Shown: positions 52,153 through 61,031, counted from the first letter of the stretch. The stretch is 64,000 bases of DNA from Ktedonobacteraceae bacterium (GCA_035653615.1 DASRBN010000015.1:62001-126000); one strand, 5' to 3'. Notes: generated by a model from the letters alone, not told the origin. Made by a program: numbers and translations.

Positions 52153-53526
52153 ATGAATATGGATCGACCAACACGGATTGCGTTTTTAAGTGAGCATGCC
52201 AGTCCCACTGCCATCCTGGGAGGAGCCGATGCAGGTGGGCAAAATGTCTACGTGGACGAGGTCAGTCGTAACCTGGCGCGTCGAGGGTACGCCGTCGATG
52301 TCTTTACTCGCCGTGATAGTATCGAAACTCCCGAAGTCATCGAGTGGGGCCCTGGCGTTCGCGTCATACACCTCAAAGCCGGGCCATTACAACCGCGTCC
52401 CAAGGATGAGCTCTGGCCGTTCATGCCCGAATTTCGTGACTCCTTCCTCGAATTTATGCAGCGCGATGAAGTTCATTACGACCTGCTGCATGGCAATTTC
52501 TGGATGTCTGGATGGGTCGCGGGCGAGCTACGGCAGCGACTCGGTATTCCCGTCATTCAGATCTTCCACGCTATGGGCAAGACCAAGCGCCGGCATCAGA
52601 AAAAAGTCGATACCAGCCCGGGCGACCGTATCAAGATCGAAATGGAGGTCATCCGCCAGGTTGATAGACTGATTGCCCAATGTCCAAACGAACGCACGGA
52701 ACTGGTCGATGATTACAAAGCTGATCCCGCCAAAGTCGTCATTATCCCCTCTGCCGTTAACACCCGTGTCTTCAAACCCGTGCCGCGGGAAGAGGCCCGG
52801 CGGTGTATCGGATTGCCTGTAGAGGGCAACGTTATCGTCTATGTTGGGCGCATGCTGCCGCGTAAGGATATTCGCAACATCGTGCGCGCCCTCGCTGTAT
52901 TGCTAAAACAGGATACAGGCGCTGCAAAGGCATCTTGCCGGCCAATCACCCTCCTGGTCGTGGGAGGTGAAACAGAGGAGCCAGACCCGGTTGCCACACC
53001 TGAAATCGGAGAGTTACAACAACTCGCCGCGGAACTCGGCGTCACCGATTTTGTGCGCTTCGCAGGCAAGCGGCAGCCGAATGAGCTGCGTTATTACTAT
53101 AGCGCTGGAGATGTAACCGTTACCACGCCCTGGTATGAGCCATTCGGTCTCACTCCACTGGAATCCATGGCCTGCGGTCGCCCCGTGATTGGCTCAGCCG
53201 TCGGCGGTCTCACATTTACCATTAAGGATGGCGAAACCGGTTTTCTCGTCCCGCCGCGCAATCCAGAAGCGCTCGCTGGCCGCCTGCGTGATCTTCTCAC
53301 TCAACCCGGCTTATGCGAGCAGATGGGCCATGCCGCCCGGACGCGTGTGGAACATGAATTTACCTGGTCAATCGTTGCCATGCGCACCGCCGCCCTCTAT
53401 GATGCAGTCCTCGCCGAGCGTATGCATGAAACATTGCCGGTAGAAAGCCTCTCACTTGCCGTGTTGCCAAAGGCATCAATGTCGGATGACACCTTTACAG
53501 GAGGTAGAGACCTTGGCGCGAGTTGA
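52153..53526 (+). CDS. GT4 family glycosyltransferase (sucrose-synthase-like/MshA-like)
   Basis: 457 residues. RIAFLSEHASPTAILGGADAGGQNVYVDEVSRNLARRGYAVDVFTRRD is the GGxxxGGxxxYV opening of the sucrose-synthase/MshA branch. IVYVGRMLPRKDIRNIVRAL starts the donor domain, and VTVTTPWYEPFGLTPLESMACGRPVIGSAVGG carries EPFGLxxLE. GGAGAGGA lies just before the ATG at 52153. It probably uses a UDP- or GDP-sugar to extend the glycan. Confidence 0.9.
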   Translation: MNMDRPTRIAFLSEHASPTAILGGADAGGQNVYVDEVSRNLARRGYAVDVFTRRDSIETPEVIEWGPGVRVIHLKAGPLQPRPKDELWPFMPEFRDSFLEFMQRDEVHYDLLHGNFWMSGWVAGELRQRLGIPVIQIFHAMGKTKRRHQKKVDTSPGDRIKIEMEVIRQVDRLIAQCPNERTELVDDYKADPAKVVIIPSAVNTRVFKPVPREEARRCIGLPVEGNVIVYVGRMLPRKDIRNIVRALAVLLKQDTGAAKASCRPITLLVVGGETEEPDPVATPEIGELQQLAAELGVTDFVRFAGKRQPNELRYYYSAGDVTVTTPWYEPFGLTPLESMACGRPVIGSAVGGLTFTIKDGETGFLVPPRNPEALAGRLRDLLTQPGLCEQMGHAARTRVEHEFTWSIVAMRTAALYDAVLAERMHETLPVESLSLAVLPKASMSDDTFTGGRDLGAS

Positions 53527-54376
53527 TGTCCTGATACCCACCTATGCTCGCAAAACCGGCCTCGCCGTTGTTCTAACCAGCCTGCTCGGCCAGACGTTTA
53601 CTGATTTCGACGTCATCATCTCGGATCAGACAGACGACGACTTTTCGTACCTCGACAGCATCGAAATTACTACGCTGGTTCAGGCCCTGCGCTGGCATGG
53701 TCACGACGTGCAATTGCACCGTCACCTGCCGCGCAAAGGCCTCGCCGAGCAGCGCAACTTCCTGCTCGAACAGAGTCATGCTCCATATGTCCACTATCTC
53801 GATGATGATGTGCTGCTCGACCCGCCCGTCATGGAGCGTATGCTGCGCGTGCTCGAGGCGGAGAGATGCGGCTTCGTCGGCTGTCCCGCCACCGGTCTCG
53901 GCTACCTCAATGACGTGCGACCTCACCAGCAACACATCGAACTCTGGACCGGCCCCGTCCAACCAGAACCTTTTACTGCCAGCACCATTCCCTGGGAGCG
54001 CCACGCCGTCAATAACGCCGCCAATCCATTGCACCTCGAACAACAACTCGTCCACGCCGGCGGCATTGTCCGCTATAAAGTTGCCTGGGTCGGCGGTGCC
54101 AATATCCTCTTCGACCGTGCCAAACTTCTCGACGTCGGCGGCTTCTCCTGGTGGCAGCGACTCCCGCCCGTCCATGCAGGAGAAGAGGTCGTCGTCCAAT
54201 TCCTCTTGATCCGCAAATATGGTGGCTGTGGCATCCTCCCCAGCGGTACCTATCACCTCGGCCTGCCCACCACCGTCGAAGATCGCACCTCCAACGCCAC
54301 CGCCCTCTTCGAGCAACTCATCGAGGAATTTCATGTCTACCTACCCGTCCACGTAAATGAACATGCCGGCGGGTAA
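53513..54376 (+). CDS. Family 2 glycosyltransferase
   Basis: About 287 residues of GT-A fold: VDVLIPTYARKTGLAVVLTSLLGQTF at the start, RNFLLEQSHAPYVHYLDDDVLLDPPVMERML with the DxD-type metal site DDD (about 100), and VAWVGGANILFDRAKLLDVGGF. The start is taken as TTG at 53513 because AGGAGGT lies 7 bases upstream. An ATG at 53486 is possible. It overlaps the end of the GT4 gene by 14 bases. Acceptor and donor are unknown. Confidence 0.85.
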   Translation: MARVDVLIPTYARKTGLAVVLTSLLGQTFTDFDVIISDQTDDDFSYLDSIEITTLVQALRWHGHDVQLHRHLPRKGLAEQRNFLLEQSHAPYVHYLDDDVLLDPPVMERMLRVLEAERCGFVGCPATGLGYLNDVRPHQQHIELWTGPVQPEPFTASTIPWERHAVNNAANPLHLEQQLVHAGGIVRYKVAWVGGANILFDRAKLLDVGGFSWWQRLPPVHAGEEVVVQFLLIRKYGGCGILPSGTYHLGLPTTVEDRTSNATALFEQLIEEFHVYLPVHVNEHAGG

Positions 54377-54379
54377 CCC

Positions 54380-54491
54380 GTAGGGGCCGATTGATCGTAC
54401 ACAGCGCCGATTTATCGGCCCGCCGTGGTTTCGCCACGGGATGGCTGTAGGGGTCGATTGATCGTACACAGCGCCGATTCATCGGCCCCCA
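54380..54491. repeat. Family B palindromic repeat, two copies
   Basis: GTAGGGGCCGATTGATCG at 54380 and the variant GTAGGGGTCGATTGATCG at 54447, each followed by an inverted arm ending ATCGGCCC. Between them GTGGTTTCGCCAC forms a small extra palindrome. The array starts right after the GT2 stop codon. Confidence 0.85.
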
Positions 54492-54597
54492 TGCGAATTA
54501 CCACAATAACTTATAAACGGCATTATCGCCCTTGGGGCCTCGGCTTCTCCCGCCTTGCCCCAAAAAACGAAGCACTCAAAAACAAAGGAGCAAACAC

Positions 54598-55341
54598 ATG
54601 CAAGAAAATATGTTGAAAGACAAAGTAGTCCTCGTCACCGGAGCCGGCAGCGGCCTTGGTGAAGCCACCGCCCGCGCTTTTGCAGCCGCCGGTTGCGCCG
54701 TTGCCTGCATCGATATCAACGAAGCCGCCGCCCAACGCGTCCAACATGACCTGCAGGCGCAAGATACTCAGAGCATCGCCTTGCAATGTGATGTCAGCAA
54801 TGCGCAGGCTGTCTCCAATGTTGTCAGCACCGTCCAGCAGCGCTTCGGGCGGCTCGACATTGTCGTCAACTGCGCCGCCATCGACCACACGCTTTCCGTC
54901 GAAGATATGTCCATTGAGCAGTGGGACCAGGTCATCGCCGTCAACCTGCGCGGCCCCTTCTTATTCGCCAAAGCCGCGCTGCCCATCATGCGCGAGCAGC
55001 ATTCCGGCCATATCATCAACATCGCCTCCACCGCCGCTACCCGCGCCTGGGCCAACGCCTCCGCCTATCATGCCTCCAAGTGGGGACTCGTGGGCTTCAG
55101 TCGCGGCCTCGGCGTCGAGGGCAGACCCTATGGCATACGCGTTACCACCATCATCCCCGGCGGCATGCGCACGCACTTCTTCGACCGCTTCGTCGACCAG
55201 GGCATCCCTATGCCCGAACAGGCAAATTTACAGGACCCGGCCAACGTCGCGCAGGTGATCGTCTTCGCGGCCCAGGTGCCACCCGAATCGGCCCTGCAAG
55301 AAGTCATCATTACGCCTTTGACCGAGACGAGCTGGCCATGA
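54598..55341 (+). CDS. Short-chain dehydrogenase/reductase
   Basis: 247 residues of classical SDR: VVLVTGAGSGLGEATARAFAAAG (NAD(P) site, about 9-30), VNCAAIDHT (NAG-like), IINIASTAATRAWANASAYHASKWG with Ser, Tyr and Lys of the catalytic triad (about 140-160), and IPGGMRTHFFDRF. AAAGGAG lies 7 bases before the ATG at 54598. It is the last gene of the glycan cluster, separated by repeats, and may act on a sugar or a carrier precursor. Confidence 0.9.
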   Translation: MQENMLKDKVVLVTGAGSGLGEATARAFAAAGCAVACIDINEAAAQRVQHDLQAQDTQSIALQCDVSNAQAVSNVVSTVQQRFGRLDIVVNCAAIDHTLSVEDMSIEQWDQVIAVNLRGPFLFAKAALPIMREQHSGHIINIASTAATRAWANASAYHASKWGLVGFSRGLGVEGRPYGIRVTTIIPGGMRTHFFDRFVDQGIPMPEQANLQDPANVAQVIVFAAQVPPESALQEVIITPLTETSWP

Positions 55342-55743
55342 TGATGAAATTTAGCGAATAATGAGGGGATAGCACGGCGGGCCGATCAATCGGCCCGCGT
55401 CCATTGCTAGATTATTTTGTCAAACACCATGATCGGCCCACAGGTGAGAAACCAGCCCCTGCCGAACTCTTGTATCAAACTCCATCATTAGTCCCGGAAA
55501 GTGATCGTCTCGTCGCGATCTGTCCCAAACGGTGAAAACGCCTGTTACACCCTCTTCACGCTATTGCGAAAGAATGAGGTATTCATCTCGCTCTTCTTTG
55601 ATTTTCTTATACTCATTGTTGTTGCATGAAGATCATTGCCTTTCCTATTCAGCGTCTCATTTCAGCTGCATTTGCAACCGAAATGAAGAATAACACAGTT
55701 CAAGTCATTTACCAGTTATTCCGTCAAACTTCCTCATCCCACC
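55342..55743. other. Intergenic region between convergent SDR and ABC exporter genes
   Basis: About 400 bases without a credible gene. It contains the family B palindrome at 55378-55397. No other structure was recognised. Confidence 0.5.
55378..55397. repeat. Family B palindrome, single minimal copy
   Basis: CGGGCCGATCAATCGGCCCG is an almost perfect palindrome and the minimal form of the family B repeat, here in inverse central orientation (GATCAATC). Confidence 0.8.
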
Positions 55744-57597
55744 TCATATTTTGGCCTGCATGTTGTACAGGTTCGCATACACACCGTTCAAAGCGAGTAA
55801 CTCCTCGTGTGTACCCTGTTCGGCGATCCCGGCGTCAGATAACACGACTATTCTTTGTGCATTGCGGATGGTTGACAAACGATGCGCAATCACAAGCATA
55901 GTGCGGTTATTGGCTAACTTCTCTAATGAATCCTGCACAGCCCTTTCGCTTTCATTATCCAGCGCGCTCGTCGCCTCATCAAAAATGATAATTGGCGGAT
56001 TTTTGAGGAAGACACGCGCGATACTCAAGCGTTGCTTTTGCCCGCCTGAGAGTTTGACGCCGCGCTGACCGATATCCGTATCATAGCCATCCGGTAACGC
56101 CATAATGAAATCGTGCGCGTGCGCCTTTTTGGCCGCGTTGATGATTTCTTCCCGGCTGGCGTCAAGTTTCCCGTAACGGATATTATCCGCGACAGTTCCG
56201 GCAAACAGGTACACATCTTGCTGGACAATCCCGATGTTCCTGCGCAGCGAGCGTAAGGTCACTTCCCGGATATCCCGCCCATCCAGCAATATTTTCCCCG
56301 CGTTCACATCGTAGAAACGCGGAATTAACGAGCAGAGCGTTGTTTTGCCAGCGCCGGAAGCGCCAACCAGGGCCACGTATGCTCCCGCCTGTATCTCCAG
56401 CGAGAGGTTCTTCAGGACATCCTTCTGGTCTTCTTTATACCTGAAGCTGACATCTTGAAACTCTATATGGCCCCGCACCTGTCTCAGATCAATCGCGTCT
56501 TCCGCGTCTTGGAGATCAGGCACAATCTCCATCATGTCCATAAAGCGGTGAAACCCGGTAATTCCTTCCTGGTAGAGCCTGCCAAAATTGACTAATTTCT
56601 GGATGGGGTCTATCAGGATACTGATGCATAAGAGGTACGTCACCAGGTCGGCCACATCCAGGGAAGCGTGAACGATGGCAATGCCGCCAAAGATGATCAC
56701 ACTGATGGTAATGAGCTGCGTGAACGCCATCAATCCGCCGGAAAAGTACGCCTCGCTTTTATAACCTTCGTTGCGGCTTGCCAGGAAACGCCGGTTGGCG
56801 TAGGCAAACTTGCTTGTTTCAATATCTTCGTTGGTAAACGACTTGACCACGCGAATGCCCGCGAGCGTATCTTCAACCTGCGCGTTAATATCGCCGATCC
56901 TGTCCTTGCTGCTGCGTAACGCCCTGTTCATCTTCTTATTGAAGTACAGCGCGAAAACGGCCATCACCGGCAAAAAGAGAAAGACGATCAGCGTCAGCGC
57001 GATATTGATCTTCACCAGGATAATGAAGGCGCCCACGACCGTCAAACAGGTAACGACGATATCCTCAGGCCCATGATGATACAATTCGGCCAGCGCGAAT
57101 GTATCATTGGTAATCCGGGTCATTAATTGCCCTGTTCTTTGTTCATCGTAAAAGCTGAACGAGAGCTTTTGATACTGCTCGAATAGTTCACCGCGCATGT
57201 CGCTTTCCATCCTGGCGCCCATCATATGCCCTTGAAAGTCAATGAAGATGGTACACAGCGTATAGATACCAACCAGCGCCAGCATGAGCGCGCCCATCAG
57301 GTAGATATCATCCAGCTTCTGAGGCGAATTGCTTGCTAAGATGTTTTTAATGATGTATTGCGCGCATAACGGCAGTAGCAGCATAATCGCTGATACAATC
57401 AGCGCGCAGGCCATATCCGCGAGAAACAGGCCCAGGTATGGTTTGTAGTACGACAAAAATTTTTTACCGCGCGAGCGTGCAGGCGCCATCGCACCCCGTG
57501 CAGAGCTAGCTTTTCCCGCGGCAAGATCATTTGCCGGGGGCTGCACAGGCGGTTCTGTCGTAATCGAATCGGTTGATTGCAAAAGGATGCTCCTCAT
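55744..57597 (-). CDS. ABC exporter, fused permease and ATPase
   Basis: 617 residues. A polar N-terminus (1-50) precedes a six-helix exporter domain (about 50-350) with EQRTGQLMTRITNDTFALAEL. The ATPase domain has Walker A VALVGASGAGKTTLCSLIPRFYD (about 405), the signature LSGGQKQRLSIARVFLKNPPIIIFDEATSALD with Walker B, and VIAHRLSTIRNAQRIVVL (H-loop). It forms a homodimer or pairs with another half-transporter. Substrates of this MsbA/LmrA-like class are lipids, drugs or peptides. A short possible leader ORF precedes it. Confidence 0.93.
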   Translation of the reverse strand: MRSILLQSTDSITTEPPVQPPANDLAAGKASSARGAMAPARSRGKKFLSYYKPYLGLFLADMACALIVSAIMLLLPLCAQYIIKNILASNSPQKLDDIYLMGALMLALVGIYTLCTIFIDFQGHMMGARMESDMRGELFEQYQKLSFSFYDEQRTGQLMTRITNDTFALAELYHHGPEDIVVTCLTVVGAFIILVKINIALTLIVFLFLPVMAVFALYFNKKMNRALRSSKDRIGDINAQVEDTLAGIRVVKSFTNEDIETSKFAYANRRFLASRNEGYKSEAYFSGGLMAFTQLITISVIIFGGIAIVHASLDVADLVTYLLCISILIDPIQKLVNFGRLYQEGITGFHRFMDMMEIVPDLQDAEDAIDLRQVRGHIEFQDVSFRYKEDQKDVLKNLSLEIQAGAYVALVGASGAGKTTLCSLIPRFYDVNAGKILLDGRDIREVTLRSLRRNIGIVQQDVYLFAGTVADNIRYGKLDASREEIINAAKKAHAHDFIMALPDGYDTDIGQRGVKLSGGQKQRLSIARVFLKNPPIIIFDEATSALDNESERAVQDSLEKLANNRTMLVIAHRLSTIRNAQRIVVLSDAGIAEQGTHEELLALNGVYANLYNMQAKI

Positions 57598-58168
57598 AGT
57601 CGTGTTTGAACAATCGCAAATGACACAAACATCTCACCCCACAGCAAAAACAAACAGGTGGGGTCAGTGAATGAGGATACGCGCGACAAGGAGTTCCAGC
57701 ACAAGAGGAAGCGAAGTGGAAGACAGGATCATCCTGATTAGATGACGTTTATGGAGATTGAGAAGAGGATGCATTTTCTAATAATCGAGAACAATGGGAC
57801 GCGAAGGGATAGTTCAACGTCTATATTTTCCCGGCATCCTCGCTATAACTCCATGCCTTCATACTGGATATCGATGTTGCGCGACGTGCGCTTTTGCTCA
57901 TCTTTCTACCTCCTTTCCAGACTGGCGGCGCGGAAAAGTGTGCGCCAGGGACAATAACGTTTGCAGGGTGATGATACCATGTGGGAGAGGAATGGTCAAC
58001 TATAACATCTGCTGAGTGGAGGTTATAGAGAGTCTTTTGTCTGCTTTTGGTTGTTCATATTGTTATACCTGTTAGGATGGCTATGTAGATAGAGACAGAT
58101 ATATGAACAAGGGAGTTATGTAATATAAGGCAAGCAGAGTACCAAAACGAGCCAGGTGAGGCTTCGGT
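57598..58168. other. Long divergent intergenic region
   Basis: About 570 bases between the ABC exporter and the sigma remnant. Apart from the small minus-strand ORF at 57821-57901, no coding signal was found. Promoters for both flanking units are expected here. Confidence 0.5.
57821..57901 (-). CDS. Possible 26-residue leader peptide upstream of the ABC exporter
   Basis: GGAAAGGAGG, a near-perfect ribosome binding site, stands 6 bases before an ATG at 57901. The frame MSKSARRATSISSMKAWSYS... ends at TAG 57821, 220 bases upstream of the exporter start on the same strand. A neighbouring frame reads RTSRNIDIQYEGMEL and then stops, so a frameshifted remnant of a longer protein is also possible. 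No homolog is recognised. The signal rests mainly on the ribosome binding site. Confidence 0.35.
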   Translation of the reverse strand: MSKSARRATSISSMKAWSYSEDAGKI

Positions 58169-58291
58169 ATGGATATATCAGCGGGTATACAAGAACTTGA
58201 GTGGATACAACAAGCTAGTAGGAGTGATCAAGAGGCGTTTCGTTGTCTTGTACACTCCTATAAAGCCCTGGATATGGAGGAACTAGTATGA
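58169..58291 (+). pseudogene. ECF sigma factor gene with most of the middle deleted
   Basis: ATG at 58169 gives MDISAGIQELEWIQQASRSD, then QEAFRCLVHSYK, then KALDMEELV and a stop whose TGA overlaps the ATG of the anti-sigma gene. The first part matches the start of ECF sigma region 2 (QxAxxGDQEAFxxLVxxY). The rest of regions 2 and 4 is missing, as if an internal in-frame deletion joined the start to the last few codons. At 40 residues it cannot be a sigma factor. The translational coupling to the anti-sigma gene survives. Confidence 0.6.
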
Positions 58292-59388
58292 GCAATCAAC
58301 GCCATGTTACCGGGAACTCTGCTTATCCAGATACCCCTCATGAAAAAATGGTTCTTTTGCTGGACGCCTATTCCACCGGTGAGCTTGAGAGGAATGAGCA
58401 GGAAGCAGTAGAAAAACATCTGGCTACTTGTCGTGAGTGTCAGCACCTGTTAGCAACAGTTCAACATTTTCGGGGGCTTTTCACCAGGCTCCCTGCTTAT
58501 GATCACGAGCATAATCAGGATGGAGAGACTGTACAGATGCCGTATGATGAGGAGCCCTTTCCGCTTACTAGCCGGGTTCTCGATGAAATTACGATAAAAA
58601 GAGAAAAAAAGATGAGGCGGGAGCCAATTGCCGGGATATTACAAGAGAATCACACGAAAAATAGAGGACCTGGCCAGAGGACCTGGCGAACTTCTCTGCC
58701 TCTCATTGCATCTATACTTTGTCTCTTGCTGCTCGGCAGTTCCCTGCTTCTGGTACTTCCCTATTTCCGCCAACCGTCGTCTGGCCCAGGAACCGGTGAA
58801 TCTCGACCGCCAACACTTGTTTGGCAGAGGCAACAGGAGCAGTTCCTGGCTCAAAATACCGAGGCTACATTCAGCATTAAGTATATGGACATTACTAATC
58901 AGGAGTTTCGTTTCTTCTATGCATTTCGTTCTGCCGGTGAAAAGATTCCACATGTTGAGGTTGTATCATACCTGTCATCTGATCCTAATACTTCTACCAC
59001 ATTGCCGACCACCATCCAATCGTTCGGATCCGTTGGCTCATTTAATGTTGGTGTTGTCCGCGCTCGTGGATTGAACAGGGTTGGTCAAATTATTACGCTC
59101 CAAATAACTCTTCCAGGGAAAAGTACACCTGCCTGGCATTTGGCCCCACTCAAGCAACTATTCAATTATCCCTTCGATAGCTCTCGTACATACTGGGGGT
59201 TCCCTATTGAACAGGCAGAGCTTCCAGCTGTTCTTTGGTACGGGCCGGTCACGAAGGCGTATGTTGCTTTCTTCAAGAACACGGTCACAGGTGTACACCT
59301 TTTTGTACGAATCGATGATCCTGTTGCGGTGAAGATCATTACTCAGAAAGAGTATCTTGCGATTGCCGGACAACAAAACTTTTTCTGA
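58288..59388 (+). CDS. Zinc-finger anti-sigma factor-like membrane protein
   Basis: 366 residues. The N-terminal zinc anti-sigma motif is KHLATCRECQHLLA (HxxxCxxC, about residues 46-52) after LLLDAYSTGELERNEQ. One membrane helix (SLPLIASILCLLLLGSSLLLVLPYF, about 131-155) separates it from an extracytoplasmic domain of about 200 residues with no recognised family. GGAGG lies 8 bases before the ATG. Its sigma partner immediately upstream is a deleted remnant, so it may be an orphan or control another sigma factor. Confidence 0.75.
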   Translation: MSNQRHVTGNSAYPDTPHEKMVLLLDAYSTGELERNEQEAVEKHLATCRECQHLLATVQHFRGLFTRLPAYDHEHNQDGETVQMPYDEEPFPLTSRVLDEITIKREKKMRREPIAGILQENHTKNRGPGQRTWRTSLPLIASILCLLLLGSSLLLVLPYFRQPSSGPGTGESRPPTLVWQRQQEQFLAQNTEATFSIKYMDITNQEFRFFYAFRSAGEKIPHVEVVSYLSSDPNTSTTLPTTIQSFGSVGSFNVGVVRARGLNRVGQIITLQITLPGKSTPAWHLAPLKQLFNYPFDSSRTYWGFPIEQAELPAVLWYGPVTKAYVAFFKNTVTGVHLFVRIDDPVAVKIITQKEYLAIAGQQNFF

Positions 59389-59976
59389 CAATTTGCGCCT
59401 GACTATTCTTTCATCCTTCAATGCCCCTAACATTTCTACCTTTAGTAGCATCGTGAACTTGCAGGTAATCACTCGTAAACATGCCGGAGTTCGCGAATAC
59501 GTTTCTTTGTCCCTGCCATGTATCATGAACACCTCGTTCCCTTTCACCAGAATCGTTTACCTTTAAGCCATCGTCGCTCAATCTATCAACATCCACAACC
59601 GCATGACCCACACGATTCATCAGAAGACAAGGGTAAAAGAAAGCTTGCAAAACATTTATGAGCATTGTTAGGTAGCCAGGATACACTAAATAGAGAGAGC
59701 AATCATGACCATATCACCTGGTGAACATGAAGGATCAAACCTGATCCTGTCATTCTGAGCGAAAGCGAAGAATCTCTGGCTCGCTGGACATGGATTCTTC
59801 GTTTCACTCAGAATGACATGCTATGAGCGATGCGATCCTGGTTGTCACAGTTCATTAGGGGCCATAGTTCTATGCCCCTTTTGAAATACTGAATCGTTCT
59901 TCTTTCTTTTTATGGTCATGGCAGCCGGAAAACTATTTGCGCCACATACTCAACAATAAAGTCGAAGGATGATGCT
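59389..59976. other. Intergenic region with a family A repeat
   Basis: About 590 bases between the anti-sigma-like and epimerase genes. The palindromic repeat at 59748-59819 is the only structure recognised. Several short frames exist but none has a good ribosome binding site and codon pattern. Confidence 0.5.
59748..59819. repeat. Dispersed palindromic repeat, family A, copy 4
   Basis: TGTCATTCTGAGCGAAAGCG with GAAGAATC (59748-59775) is mirrored by GATTCTTCGTTTCACTCAGAATGACA, with about 18 bases between. It is complete, with both arms, but more diverged than the copy at 41663. Confidence 0.88.
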
Positions 59977-60996
59977 ATGAAAATCGCAATAACTGGCGGA
60001 GCCGGCTTTGTTGGTTCCCATATCGCAAGCGCCTACCTGGATGCCGGCCACGATGTCTTTATCATTGATAGCCTGGTAGCCGGCTCCGCACAGGCCATAG
60101 ACTCGCGCGCCCGCTTCTATCAGCTTGATATTCGTGATAGCAAACTCGAAATGATTTTACGCAATGAGCGGCCCGATATCCTCAGCCATCACGCGGCACA
60201 ACGACAATACGGGCCATTTCCCCTTGGACAATCGCCGCTGACCGATGCCGATATACATATTCGCGGCCTCTTGAATGTCCTGGATAGCTGCGTCAATGCC
60301 CATGTCACTAAAATTATCTTCGCCTCAGCGGGAAATAGCCTCTATGGGCAAATTGATATGGCAGAGTGTCTGGCGGACGTAACTCTCATCAAGGAAGATG
60401 CGCCGCTCTGCCCGCGCCGTCCTTTCGATATCAGCAAGGTCGCCGGTGAATCCTATGTCCGCTACTACACGCTTAATTATGGTCTAAAACATACCATCTT
60501 ACGTTATGCCGATATCTATGGTGAAACACACTCCGAACTGGCCCAGCATCCCCTGACCTACTTTATTGCTATGCTGGCGGAAAATCGTCGCCCGGTCATT
60601 CGCGGTAGTGGCAATGAAATCCGTGATCACATCTTCATTGATGATGTCGTGCGCGCCAATCTCAGCGTATTGGAACGCGGCAAGAATGCCACACTCCACA
60701 TCAGTTCTGGACATGGCTATACACTCAACCAGTTCTATGTTGCCGCCGCTCGCCTCTTAGAGAGCGACCTCTTGCCCGTCTACGTTTCCGGTCCATTGAC
60801 AGAACCGCCGGCAATTGCGCTCGATAATACCCTGGCGCAGAAGCTTCTGGGATGGCAGCCCCGCATTTCCTTCAGCGAAGGCGTGCGGCTGGCCGTTGAA
60901 CGATTGGGGGGTGCGGGTGCTGACGTGCAGCCGGATGTTGTTGCTATCCCCATTGAGTCTACGGCTGAGCGACGAGCTGCGCTCGCGCTTGCGTGA
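59977..60996 (+). CDS. NAD-dependent epimerase/dehydratase (extended SDR)
   Basis: 339 residues. KIAITGGAGFVGSHIASAYLDAGHDVFIID gives the GxxGxxG NAD site (7-13). IIFASAGNSLYG and RRPFDISKVAGESYVRYYTLNYG provide the Ser and the YxxxK-like region; the expected Tyr is Phe (PFDISK), a deviation in the catalytic motif. ILRYADIYGETHSEL and SSGHGYTLNQFY follow. Family members interconvert nucleotide sugars (UDP-glucose 4-epimerase, dTDP-glucose dehydratase). AAGGATG precedes the ATG. The substrate is not assignable. Confidence 0.85.
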   Translation: MKIAITGGAGFVGSHIASAYLDAGHDVFIIDSLVAGSAQAIDSRARFYQLDIRDSKLEMILRNERPDILSHHAAQRQYGPFPLGQSPLTDADIHIRGLLNVLDSCVNAHVTKIIFASAGNSLYGQIDMAECLADVTLIKEDAPLCPRRPFDISKVAGESYVRYYTLNYGLKHTILRYADIYGETHSELAQHPLTYFIAMLAENRRPVIRGSGNEIRDHIFIDDVVRANLSVLERGKNATLHISSGHGYTLNQFYVAAARLLESDLLPVYVSGPLTEPPAIALDNTLAQKLLGWQPRISFSEGVRLAVERLGGAGADVQPDVVAIPIESTAERRAALALA

Positions 60997-61031
60997 TCGA
61001 ACAAAAAACTTGAGGTGTCAGAGGATGCGAA

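Noticed and set aside
53573-54334. 253-codon minus-strand ORF inside the GT2 gene
   Set aside because: Antisense to a convincing glycosyltransferase; its acidic, Gly-rich composition is typical of shadow frames.
57742-58015. Overlapping plus-strand ORFs of 71-73 codons in the exporter/sigma gap
   Set aside because: No ribosome binding sites, no recognisable similarity, and both overlap each other in different frames.
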